Source: Eucalyptus grandis (lineage: Eukaryota > Streptophyta > Magnoliopsida > Myrtales > Myrtaceae). Taken from it: a DNA stretch of 64,000 nt. The translations under genes were made by a program, and so were the position numbers. Shown here piece after piece: positions 23,717 through 34,281 of the stretch (position 1 is its first letter; each line of letters starts with the position of its first letter). The DNA is taken from assembly GCF_016545825.1 (NCBI RefSeq), contig NC_052619.1, forward strand, positions 43,863,682 through 43,927,681. Direction: 5' to 3'. The notes beneath the pieces are model-generated. The model was given only the letters and a program-made list of their open reading frames with translations. It did not search any database and had not been told where the DNA came from.

Positions 23717-24174
23717 GCTTAAAATAACATAAGTGATGAACTTGAAGTAGTAATCAGACAATTGAAAAGGGGGTCATCATCTCGGACCACACAAGTTATG
23801 AGAAACCTTATCAGTTAGCCAGCTCATCTTCTGTACTTGAGTACTTCAAAAACTTAATGAGCATCATCTATATCTATGTACGACTATCCACAGCCAGTTT
23901 TGAAACTGATGTCCAAGTGTAATCCCCATTTGCAAATTGATATCAAATTGATTTCTGCAGATTAAATCAATTTGCTTGCTCAAATAAGAAGTTTATAGCA
24001 ACATAGGCTCTCAATATGGTACTTCGACGCAATGGTAGCATGAAAAAAAAAATCTTGTTCCATACACAATCAATACAAATGGCTACTGAGCAAATCGGAA
24101 TTCTAAAACTTGTACTGACGACACTAATTGTTCAAGAAGGATTCTGCATCTCTTCCTTACAGAAAATGTAGAGT

Positions 24175-24878
24175 TCACAGCTTGAAGTGTTTGAAAGGGG
24201 AAGTTTCATCAAGGCCATGTTCATTGAAGTGGGCAAGATAGTCCCTCTCTGTGGTCTCTCTGTAGATTGGAGGACTGTCCTCGAACAACAGTTCCCTAAT
24301 AAGCCCGAAAAACTTCAATGACGACTGGAAGCTCGCGCTAAAAAAGCACACCACCAAGATTCTTGCGCTTGCTAATACTCTGTGCTTGATGTCTTTGAAC
24401 CTTTCATTCGTTATAAGCTGAATGAAAGAAATAAGAGGGACAGACATCATCAGCATCCACCGCATTATCGAACTGCTGGCGAAGAGCAAGAAATCCCCAG
24501 GCAAAGAGTATCTCCTCATATCCCCAAGACCTTGCCTTTGTTTTTCGCATAAATTTTGGCTGAATCAATACTTGACCAATACTTCATATTTGACAATAAT
24601 GGGGTATGCACTTGTGATAATTTTGTCAACACCCTTCAAAATGAATTTCAGGTGCAATTTTCCCCGAGGACAACGGAGGTGGCGGCGGCGGCGGCGGCGG
24701 CGATTGTCATGAAGGACTTGGAGGCCTCGAATGTGGTAGTAATGGCATTTGACCACGAGGCCCTCTAAGCAGTCTTCCCCGGAGGTTGTCTAGCCTCAGC
24801 CCGAGAGACTCCAACAAGAGCTCCAACAGCAACACGCCTAAGCTCCTCACTCTCTTGGAGTAGTCCATAAGTATGTCC
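24175..24878 (-). pseudogene. Dioxygenase relic (exons 2-3 only), paralog of the 52.9-54.9 kb gene
   Basis: Exon 3 (24417-24175) reads LITNERFKDIKHRVLAS...ETSPFKHFKL and has lost three residues around the 2OG-binding motif (GPRISV becomes RILVV), so R-x-S is gone. Exon 2 starts at 24,878 after an AG acceptor and reads [29 protein letters not shown], but then jumps to GLQVLHDN at about 24,715. The HxD iron-binding stretch is deleted, and the exon ends in a GGC-repeat run (24,676-24,703) that fuses into intron-like sequence without a donor. No exon 1 is recognisable upstream, although flanking sequence near 25,050-25,110 still matches the intron 1 end of the 54-kb gene. It cannot encode an active enzyme. 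Confidence 0.85.
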
Positions 24879-25110
24879 CTACAATTTTCAAAGTCCGAGC
24901 CCATTAACATATCTAATCAGATCTACCTTCACTCAAATGTTTAAATTAATGAGTTATGGTCCAACTAATATATATATTAATTGATTTACATCACACGAAT
25001 TATTCAATGTGGGATTTCTATAACAAAACCAAAAAGTTTGCTTTGTCTATGTGAAAAACAACATATTTTAACTTCGCAGTCTAAAAGGCATTGTTGCTTC
25101 CGGGACCGCA

Positions 25111-25777
25111 TTAATGGAGTTAAATCTTTCTTTCTTGCATCTGGCATCCGTTGTAAGGGGCATTCCATATAGGAGCAATGTCTCGTGTAAACGTGTTAGG
25201 ACGGGTTCACTACCCTGCTTAAACGCGTCAAGGTACCAAGTGTTCACACGCACATCCGACCCCGGTCAAGGGCATTGTGCTTTGCACTTAAATGCCTCAA
25301 CTAAAATAATGTGATTGGCCTATTTTCTTCGTATTAAAAATACCGGTAATAAAATCGTGTGTGGGTACACGGTTAAATCGGACCATAAAAATTGATATCC
25401 CTCATTTTAAAATCTCACTATTTGATAGAGTACTTAAAAATATTTTTGGTGTCAAAACCCAACACCCGAAAGGTGCATGACCAAGTCATCTGATTTCTAA
25501 GCGCGAGTCGTGGCCAGCCATCTAGGGTGTGGGTGTAGCCCCACCCTATAAGATGCGATGTGTGTCATTTGAAAAATATATGCTCCAAACGTTTAACTGT
25601 TTATGATGGTAGATGTAGATACAAAAATCTTACCCATGAGTAACTGCAACGTACATTAATTTACGTAATGATGAGTTTAAGAAGCGTCGGTTGATGGAAA
25701 GATCTTGAATGACTCCTTAAATAGTGGGTCTCCCATTCTTTGCCATGCATGTCTCAAGCCAAGAACGGCTCCCAAAT
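25111..25777. other. Intergenic sequence, nothing recognised
   Basis: There is no ORF with recognisable similarity. The stretch contains several CGTGT and ACACCC-type words in both orientations (25,170-25,270), but no element ends could be defined. Confidence 0.35.
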
Positions 25778-26566
25778 ATGGTCCCATCGGCAAGAATCCT
25801 TCTCGTGCTAGTGGCCATTATGGCTCTCCATCAAGTTAACGCTGCTAACATAATTGAAATCATCAGAGAGTGTTAGCTGGGTTCACTCCTATGTGGAGGA
25901 AGCCCAATGAGTTGCAAGTCCAAAAAGGGCTTGAGCCCATATAATAAGTTATATGAGAAAATAGGATTTCTCACTATCTATATAAAGAGGTAGCAACATA
26001 AAAGGAAATAGTAACAAGAGAAAAAAAGAAAGCAGAAAATCTGGGATTTTGGGCAATATTTGATTTACATCAAGCTAGCGTTGGAGGTCGATTCGTGGTC
26101 CGATTGAGCTGAAATTTTGTCAGCATGTTCGTGGCACAATTTAATCGAATCTGAACGGTTTGATTTTCATTTGAAGCTCCATACATCAGGTTTTTCATGG
26201 ATTGATCAAAACCTGCGTTTTTTGTCAGATTTATCCTTGATCTCTTGTGAAGTTCATGTGTATTGCCAAGAAGTATGTTCTTGAGGTGTTTGATGCTATG
26301 TACCTCTAGTATTTGCTAGAGAAGAACAATTTTATTGATAGTGAAGATTTTCAGGTGGACTCCGGTCCCGTGGTTTTTTGTCTCCTCACATCGTTACACT
26401 CTTCTATTGCAGCGTGCAGTGGCCGGGTCATTTCCACTATTTTAATCTATACGATGGCCGAGACTCGAACCGTATGGATCGTTGGATAATAAAACCGGAG
26501 GGTCCATGTCAGTACGTTCCTCTACAAAAGGAGCCTTACACTGATTGCAGGAAGTGGAACTCCTGA
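25778..26566 (+). pseudogene. S1-type self-incompatibility protein homolog (SPH), split by an LTR
   Basis: The ATG at 25,778 begins a textbook signal peptide (MVPSARILLVLVAIMALH, then QVNAAN). After IIEIIRE the reading hits TGTTAG, the start of an inserted LTR. Beyond the insertion, 26,387-26,566 encodes VTLFYCSVQWPGHFHYFNLY and later IKPEGPCQ and TDCRKWNS, then a stop. This matches the C-terminal half of plant S-protein homologs, whose hallmark is (T)LFxC.FQWPG..hyFd.Y...RD and ..GPC...C..W. SPHs are small secreted proteins of about 120-150 aa, related to the poppy stigma S-determinant. The middle of the protein is missing, so this is a pseudogene. Recognition of the C-terminal half is strong; the join to the signal peptide is inferred from position and frame. 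Confidence 0.7.
25871..26390 (+). mobile_element. Solo LTR or LTR fragment within the SPH gene
   Basis: The segment begins TGTTAGCTGGG and ends tctcctcaca. It contains a promoter-like ctatctatataaagagg (near 25,974) and ends with a ggtggactccggtcccgtgg motif typical of copia LTR 3' parts. No matching target-site duplication is visible, so host or element sequence has been lost at one side. Family assignment is inference. Confidence 0.5.
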
Positions 26567-27390
26567 TGACCAACGGTATCAATATAAAAATCTCTACGAT
26601 TGCTACATAGCCCCATAACCCGGTGGGATTTTATAAAACGTTTAATATTTGGGTGGAGTCCCTCCCTTTAAAGTAACGAAGGTGGGCGTTCTGTATTTAC
26701 CACAAGCGCTCCTGCATATGGCAAAAAAAAAAATAGTTCTTCTGCGTAATCAATTTAGTTTTAAGAGTCTTGTATATGTCTAGGACTTCTTTTCCTATTC
26801 TCCACAAGGATTAGACTACATACATAGATTTAGCTAACATCATAGAAATTCTTTACCTTAAACGATAGCGAACTCTCTACGTAAATCTCATGTCTCCGAA
26901 GTTTATAAGGAACTGTGTGGGACAAGGGTTGCCTTTCTTCGTTGCCGCCCCTCTTTTGGCATTTTCAGCATGTCCCCTGAACTCGTTAAGGTCCACTACG
27001 TAGACAGGTATCTGGAGAAGATTTGATTAGGACAGACAACTTGTGGCAAACAGTTCTCGTCTTCACACTGTTCCTAGAAAAATGCCACAATTAGTCGCAG
27101 ACGATTCTCTCTCTCTCTCTCAAAAAGAAAAAAAAAGAAAGAAAGAAAGAAAGAAAGAAAAAGGAAAGGCCTTTTAATGTTGGCATCCCTAGGATTGCAT
27201 GGTGCGTCGAGCAACAATGCGCATGTATGCAATGCAAAATGCTATGATAGACAAGCTGTGACTTGAAGTGCACGAAAAAGGCCTTCCAAGTCGATGATTC
27301 AATTCATGTAAAGTACTTAACAATATCAGCATTTTACCAAATTTATATATTCCGGACCACCCACTTCTGTTGAGATCTGTGCACCCCAGG
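26567..27390. other. Intergenic sequence with a TC/AAAG microsatellite
   Basis: No gene is seen. A short tc run at 27,104-27,120 and an aaag-type run at 27,122-27,165 generate a spurious minus-strand ORF. Confidence 0.4.
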
Positions 27391-27630
27391 GAGCACCTTC
27401 TTTACAACTTCAAGCTTGCCATACTTTGAAGCAAATTTCCTAAGGGGATGTCATGCAATGGGTAACATCTTCCACAGAACCAAATCGATGACCTCAAATT
27501 GTCTCGGGCGGACTTTTTGGTTGAACGACCTCACTATTCGATTCTGTTAACATTGACCATTGAACAAAACTTTCAGCGTCTTTTCGTCGATCAAGTTATC
27601 TATTTAGCCCTCTGCTAGATTCACTTTACT
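27391..27630 (-). pseudogene. Ty3/gypsy integrase C-terminal relic
   Basis: Minus-strand translation gives NLIDEKTLKVLF, QNRIVRSFNQKVRPRQFEV, IDLVLWKMLP and KFASKYGKLEVVKKVLPG. These match the conserved integrase tail of plant gypsy elements (..aynk.VkpR.F..GDLVLrk.lp...kf.p.yeGPy.Vkkv..G). The reading contains at least two stops and lacks the rest of pol. No LTR could be assigned. It may be linked to the gypsy solo LTR family, but nothing shows this. Confidence 0.6.
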
Positions 27631-28590
27631 TCTGTCAGCTTTGTCTTTGATACTGCTCTTAATGATGATACTTCTAGCTTTCTCGGGTCTTGCCTCAAGC
27701 CAATTTCTATTTTTTCTTTTTCTTTTATACACGTCAGCAACGTCAGCCATTGCTGGGGAAGTTTTTTTTGGGCATTTTCATCCCCTCCTATCACACGATT
27801 ACAATTCTTCATGTCAACACTAGCCATCCCACGTTAGACAACCAGCATTCATGTCAGTGAGTTCTGACCAAATTTAGCTGGATGGACTCAATTTGCACAA
27901 AGCAAAAATGTTTAGGATTTAATTAAGCATATCTTAGACTCTGAAACTGGGCTTTAAAGATGTCCGACACCACCGGCAACAAAAACTTGTGTAAATGGAA
28001 AACTACCTGCTCTTGAACTTCGTGGTCGGTCCATAAGAATAGGTTGATCGTGAGCCGTTGTTCTGAGTACGCTGGCCCCTCGAGCCAACCCTCAACACCC
28101 CCCCCATCCTCCTTCAAAATATAAACCTGCATGCAAATCCCAAAAATGACTAAATACAAAAGAAAAAGCTTCCTTATTGACTAGACAGCTTCCATAACCA
28201 TCAAAGACTAAGTTCAAATGGAAGTCTTGTATGCCATCAATGATTCATTGGGAAGCTACTCGTGCCCATCTCGGTAGGTAGTCACCGTCTTCGACAGCAT
28301 CCATTTTACGTTTACGTTAGCTGCCTGCCTCACTGCGCTGTTCATTTGTGGCCGATAAAGGCGACGAATTTGAACTGAGATTTTGAATTTTGCAAGCACC
28401 CTGTCGACAATCAACTTAGGTGTTAACAATCAATTTCTGTAACATTAAGGTGAGGCTAAATCTACCACCTTAGTAATTAAGAGCCAAAGCTTTTTATAGA
28501 GTTGGACAAGTTTGCCCGTGAAATGAGTAATCATAGGAATATAATTTGCCGATGTAAACCCCACAACCAACTTCTGTAGAAAAATTAAAT

Positions 28591-28642
<52 letters not shown>

Positions 28643-29392
28643 AATGCCACAATGACGATCTCTCTCACTTATTTCCACTTTCCTCTCTCCTCTTAGAGCC
28701 AAGCTCCATCGACAATGTCGCAACCCTCCCTAAGGATTCTTGTGTAGAGAGGGAGCTGGTCTAACGGTTTGTGGAATAGGAACGGGCGGTCCCTATATTT
28801 GAGGTGCTTGCTTTTGTTCAGTGTGGGTGTCCTAACCCATAACCCATTGCGACATTTGAGGGATCAATTAATTAATGAAAATTTTCTATCTAATTATAGT
28901 CACCAATAATCTATCTATGTCAGTCTCACTTCCCACAAACTAGAGATTCTAAGGTTAGAGACTTTGTTTTACTAATTTTCTCGTTAACGACATTTCGGTA
29001 CCACTTCTCAATCTTTTGCGAATGAGTTTCATTCGATATTCACCCATTTATTATCCTACGCCACTAAATAATGTCCATACATGGGTGTGCAATTGATTTA
29101 GTCAATGATCCAAATCAATGTGACAAAGGAAAAATGCAAGAAAATAAACCCATTATGATGTCAAGTAAAAGATATACATGGCCTTATTATTGAGTCCTGG
29201 GACATGATCCCTGTGAACTAATTTTGAAATTTAGTCTATGTCTAATCCTAACCTAGAAAGACCTATTCACTAAGACTCTACTTGATTTGCGGAAAAATGA
29301 ATGATTTGGAAAAAAGAAATTCTAAAAATGATTGCTTGCATTGCTTACGAAAATGAATGAACAACAAATAATTTCATCATACGTGAAAATAT
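27631..29392. other. Intergenic sequence with a CT microsatellite
   Basis: A (CT)n tract lies at 28,591-28,640. A minus-strand ORF at 27,923-28,159 (78 aa) was examined but matches no family I recognise. The rest is unremarkable intergenic DNA. Confidence 0.4.
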
Positions 29393-30327
29393 TTAGGCAT
29401 TGTTTGGTAACCATTCAAATAGTACCTAATTCGGATTTTTTGTTTCCGGGAGCAGTTTGGGAACAAAATTACGTTTGGTATATTTTTGTTTCCAAAAACA
29501 AATTTTTATTTTTTTGTTCCCAGAATTAGATTTGAAATAGAATCAAGAATAAAAAAAAAAAAATTGATTCTTGTTCCGGGAACAAATCTAAGAATCAAAA
29601 TCATATTTATCTTCTTCTACAATTTTCTCTTCTTCTTCATCTACCGCCATCCTGCAGTTGCCGTCCGCCGTCCGCCATTGGTTGCCGGCAACCAATCCAG
29701 CGAGCTCACTAGAGGCAAGCCCAGCCACCAACAAGGCTTGCCTAGCCCTGCCGGTGGCGAGGTGGGCCTCACTAGGGGCGAGCAAGGCCCGCTTGGGCGA
29801 GCCTCACTGGCAAGGCTCAGCCTCGCTAGATTTGGCGAGGCCGAGACTCAGCGGGGTTGGGCGAGCCTCACCGGTGGCCAGGCGGGCCTCACCCAGCCCC
29901 ATTGGTGGCTAGGTAGAGCCTCGCCCAGCCCCGGCGAGGCCGAGCCTCAGTGGGGATGGGCGAGCCCTGCCCAACTGCTGGCGATGCTCTGGTGAGGTTG
30001 TCGGCCCTCGTCTAGCCAATCGCCGGACTAGCGGCAACCAAGCCACTAGAAGAAGAAGAACATGAGAGAGAAAGGAAAAAAAAAAAGGAAAAAAAAAAAA
30101 AAAGGGAAAAAAAAAAAAAAAATATTTAAAAATTAAAAGAAATTGATTTGGAATAGAATCAATGAACACGGTACCAAACGCAAATCTATTTCAGAATCAG
30201 AAATTTTGGACAGTTGCTAAATGGCTTAAAATGCTGAGAAATTGTTTCCGGGAACAGAATAAAAAAAAAAATCATTCCTAATCAAAATCTGTTCTCAAGA
30301 ACAGAATCGTTATCAAACGCGCTCTTA
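29393..30327. mobile_element. PIF/Harbinger (Tourist-like) non-autonomous element with GC-rich core
   Basis: Terminal inverted repeats: left GGCATTGTTTGGTAACCATTC from 29,396; right, read in reverse complement from 30,324, GAGCGCGTTTGATAACGATTC; 14 of 21 positions match. A TTA duplication flanks it (29,393-29,395 and 30,325-30,327), as expected for Harbinger-type insertions. The inverted similarity extends inward (cccgggaac.. and gaatagaatcaa motifs on both arms). The centre (29,640-30,050) is GC-rich with many GGCGAGCCTCAC and GCGAGGC words, some inverted. No transposase is present. The ORFs across the core are compositional artefacts. Confidence 0.72.
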
Positions 30328-31544
30328 GGCTAGTCAAATGCCCCATGAGAACGCTCCTAAAAAAGGGTTGTTCTACCATGTCGTGCCCCTGCACATGGCA
30401 ATCCATCGTGCCCGAGCTGTAGGCTAACATAAAACATTAGTGATCTAACCATCAAAATTGTTAATGACATTCGACTGCTAATATCGTAGATAAAGCATTA
30501 CTCTTAGGTAAGATAGGAAACCCTGCCATAGGTGTGAAAAATACGTGAAGCACTAAAACACCAATTTCGAAAGAGTAGTCTTCCTTATGATAGTTTATTT
30601 GAAATATAATCCAACTAATTATCCACGACCATCAAAACAAAGCTCGGAAATGAGCACTTCCAATTCACCTCCCCCTAAAAAAAAAAAAAAAAAAAAAACT
30701 AACTTCTCCACTACTAATCACTATCGCCATCATGCTGCCAAACAAGATGATAAACATGATGTTTATGCTATTATCATATTCATGTCTAGTGCAACTCCAT
30801 GTAATAAAAGTTTTTGACCATGCCATCAGCAAGTCTTTACTCACCACCCCACCCCCCTCAAAAAAAAAAAAAAAAAACTAACTTCTCCACTACTAATCAC
30901 TATCGCCATCATGCTGCCAAACAAGATGATAAACATGATGTTTATGCTATTATCATATTCATGTCTAGTGCAACTCCATGTAATAAAAAGTTTTTGACCA
31001 TGCCATCAGCAAGTCTTTACTCACCACCCCCTCAAAAAAAAAAAAAAAAACTAACTTCTCCACTACTAATCACTATCGCCATCATGCTGCCAAACAAGAT
31101 GATAAACATGATGTTTATGCTATTATCATATTCATGTCTAGTGCAACCCCATGTAATAAAAAGTTTTTGACCATGCCATCAGCAAGTCTTTACTCACCAC
31201 CCCCCCCTCTCTTCTTCAATCATGATCTAAACATCATAGATCATAGATCAGTCGAACAAGATAATCCTCTACAGAGTTTCACTTCGGATCAGTAAACTCG
31301 GCGACTCGGGCAACTCACAGATTGGAGGGATCAACAAGAACAAGTATGGTAAACCTAACCATGATTCCATTTCTTATTTTTACTTCAAAAGCATAAAGCC
31401 TCTTCTAAATGCACAATTGTTAAATAAGCACGAGCTTGCCAGGCACTACAAACATATACTCTATTAAATTTAACCACATCTGGATGCTTTGCCGGGGAGC
31501 TAATGCTTTAAAAACTACACAGTTCAAATGTGTCCAACTGTCAT
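30325..31544. repeat. Duplicated block B (second copy at 43,868-44,721)
   Basis: Sequence from TTAGGCTAG onward matches 43,868-44,721 closely until tgtccaactgtcat, then the two diverge. At 43.9-44.7 kb the block is the natural 3' flank of the dioxygenase at 44.8-47.1 kb; here it is joined instead to the start of unit II. The main internal difference is an extra two copies of a ~175-bp repeat. Confidence 0.8.
30667..31205. repeat. Three tandem ~175-bp units with poly-A heads
   Basis: Each unit starts with a C-rich stretch and a run of 15-22 A, followed by ctaacttctccactactaat and ending with gcaagtctttactcacc. Unit starts after the A-run are at 30,699, 30,878 and 31,051 (periods 179 and 173 bp). 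The counterpart in block B' has a single unit (44,218-44,385). A plus-strand ORF covering 30,814-31,170 is generated by the repeat and is not a gene. Confidence 0.9.
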
Positions 31545-33127
31545 GGTTATGGGCATCATTAGTTTATTGTCGATTCATTCATCATTGATCTTTTGGTTAA
31601 TTTGTTAATGTGCTGATTCTGGATTTGATTATTCGGTGAATTGGCAGTGGCTTCTTGCTTCTTGGAGCATTCATTTTGTCTGAGGATAATTAATACAATG
31701 AAACTTGGTTAGTTGGCTACATAGAGTAGGGCACTTGGGCTTTGTATGGAGGACTGATGATCTATTTTGCAGTCTTTTGATCGTCATCAGGACGAACAAT
31801 GTAATGAAATTTTGACCACCTTCTGGGCACTAACTCGTTCTTCAGTTTATTATCTTTATGGAGTGTCTAGATGATTATTGTCCAGTTGTATTTCTTTTAA
31901 CAGGTCGAAAGTTCATCTGGATTTGACAGCTGATGATCACACGTCCTTTAATGGGGCTGAATTGATGATTTTTTTAATGTAAGTTAGGTCCTGCTTATTG
32001 GATTTTAGGCAATCATTGGTTTGAATGAAATTTGTCCTCCACTTTTCTAGTTAAGGTAAAACGATCTGTTCCTAGTTTCTCTTTTCGTTCGCAAGTCAGA
32101 GTTTGGTTGAGGCAACACTGTACCTCATGTGAAGTTGCAGCATAAGCATCAATTCATAGGACAAGCTCTTCTTGCAAAGCTCTTTCTTGTCTGCAAAGGT
32201 CCACACAAGGTATGGCTTGTTCCTCTTCATTCTCATGTGTGCGCTGCAATTTCAAATTGGATTCTAGTAAATCACAGAGTAGTGTATGTACGATTGTATG
32301 TGTCATGCTTCTTTCCCTAGCCTAGAATTGGCTCCAGCCAGTACCTAGTTTGCTCCTCTTTTGCTCCTCTTCTTTTGGTATAGCGCATGAGGTGCTTTCA
32401 TGCTTTTTCGGCAGGATTAGGTCCTCGGGTCGGTTAGACACTGTTGATGGCTATATATGTCTATTTGTTGGTTTTCTTTGGTTGTTGATACTAAGAAGAC
32501 TTGTTGCTGATAAAATTGAACTACTTCAGTGCATGCTGGTAGCATCTTATTTGAAATGTCGAACTTCAGATATTTATCACGATTTGTATTCCAACATCTT
32601 CTGATTTTGTTCTATCTGTCAAGCTTGATGAGCCAATTACTTTCTTGGTCTAATTTTAGAAGCATCTAGCTTATTGCAAAAGCTTAATTTCTTTCGTTTA
32701 GCATTGCCTCTTTGGGACTGCCACAGTCATGGTGATCTTTACAGTCTACACTCCTTTTATTATTCTGTTTATGGATTTGTTATTCAATGGATTGGAAGTA
32801 GCTTCTTTTCCGTAGGACCCCATCTCTACTCGTCCGAGGAAGTTTGTGTAAGGCGTCTGAGCTTCGTTTGGGACTGACGACTCCTTTCGATAGGGGTTGT
32901 CGGGTGATGAAACTGAAATGACGATAACCTCCTGCATGGATACTTCTGCTCTGACTGAAATTCATTCTTAATTAAGGCTTCATTTGTTTCACTAAAAATA
33001 TTTTCCTAGGAAAGCTTTTTCCACGATTTTTCATTAACCGGAAAATACCCTTCTAAAACTAAGAAAATGATTTCTCGGGCTTCTTTGTGCATCCTCTGTC
33101 TCCTTCTCCATCTCGTGATGGAGAGAG
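31545..33127. other. Diverged, shortened copy of the 2.2-6.7 kb non-coding tract
   Basis: Landmarks shared in order with 2,290-2,480 (cagtgg..ctt..gccttggagc, gtctgagga, gggctttg..ggaggactga) show homology, but the tract is about a third as long. The final part (32,970-33,060) holds a tcactaaaaatattttccta / ggaaaatac inverted motif that looks like MITE debris. The S20 5' leader (cttctccatctcgtgatgga) directly precedes the pseudogene start here but is replaced in unit I. Confidence 0.45.
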
Positions 33128-33562
33128 ATGGCGAGCTCATCTCTTCCCTGCAAATTTAAAGTCCTCTGCCTCAGCGCCTCTTCTTCTCCTTCTTCTTCTC
33201 GCAGTCGCACCGCTTTCAATTCCCTCGGATTCTCCGCTAGCCTCTTGCGCGACGTTTTCTCCGGAGAAAACCTCGACGGCAACCTTCCGATTCCACAGGC
33301 TGGCTTTATTCTCAAGTCTGACTTTCGTGTTCGGTCTTCGTTTTCAAGTCGTTTGTTGGTGAGCAATGGCGAGAAGGACCCGCCCCATTTCTCTATCACG
33401 TGTGAGGCCACTCCGACGAAGAGGTCGGACTCCGCCGCCAAGAGGGCTCGCTAGGCCGAAAAGAGGCGCATTTACAACAAAGCTCATAAATCTGAGATTA
33501 GGACGCGTATGAAGAAGGCGTTTGTTTCGGTTAATTTGATTATTGCGCGAAGCATTCTATAA
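33128..33562 (+). pseudogene. Plastid 30S ribosomal protein S20 pseudogene, copy 2
   Basis: One frame runs from the ATG at 33,128: MASSSLPCKFKVLCLSASSS (transit-peptide-like, Ser-rich), FSGENLDGNLPIPQAGFILK, HFSITCEATPTKRSDSAAKR, AR, then TAG at 33,452-33,454. It continues AEKRRIYNKAHKSEIRTRMK, KAFVSVNLIIARSIL, stop. The TAG replaces the Gln of the conserved AAKRARQAEKRR core and is shared with copy 1, so the nonsense change precedes the segmental duplication. Unlike copy 1 the N-terminal frame is intact. The S20 C-terminal half is missing in both. Confidence 0.85.
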
Positions 33563-33649
33563 TACGCGCTATCGGACCACCGTCCTTCGGTGAAGTCGTC
33601 CGAATTGCTGTATATGCTGGGGGTGGTGGTTCTGCTACATCGGATTTTG

Positions 33650-34200
33650 TTGATTAGGTTGTGGCTATTAAATTTGTCAAAATGAATCTTAAACTCATAT
33701 ACGATCCAATTTAAAACGTAAATGAGTCTTATATGAGTCACTTAATTTTGACAAGACCATCTTAAATGGGTTGAGTTTAGAACCCATTTTCAACTCATTA
33801 ACTCAACCCATTAGGCTCATTCACACTTTCTCTTCATCTTATAAAGATATTTTAAAAAATCAAAATTACTTTTTTCTTTCTTTCCTTTCCTTTTTTTTCT
33901 TTTCTTCTTCCTTCTTCCATTTCCTTCACTAGTGGCTGGTGACGGCAACCGCTGGCTAGGTGAGCTTGAGCTCATCGATCGGGCGAGGCCGAGACCTCGC
34001 TGAGGTCAATCCTCGCCAATCCAGCGAGAATCGACCTCATCGACGACTGGCAAGGCTTAGACCTTGCCGATTTATCAAGACTCGAGCTCGACCTCAAAAG
34101 ATAGGTGGAGCCTCATCTGAGGTTGGCAAGGTTTGGCTTGCTAGCCATCGCAGTGGCCGGTAATCAGTGAAGGAAAAGGAAAAAAGAAAAAAAAAAAAAA
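33650..34200. repeat. AT-rich flank plus GC-rich GAGGC-type block (unit II)
   Basis: This is the counterpart of 7,250-7,800, with the same gagcttgagctcat, gaggccgagacctcgc and tcgagctcgacct words and the same GA-rich right border. Differences are point changes and A-run length. It is non-coding. Confidence 0.55.
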
Positions 34201-34281
34201 AAGAAAAAGAGAGGCCATCTTAATAAATGCAAAAAGGAAGTTGCATGGAGCTCATCTTAATTAATGCAAGGTGGTCTTTGT

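Noticed and set aside
23192..23761. 189-codon minus-strand frame over the GA repeat
   Set aside because: It is a microsatellite translation plus the 149-bp duplication read twice.
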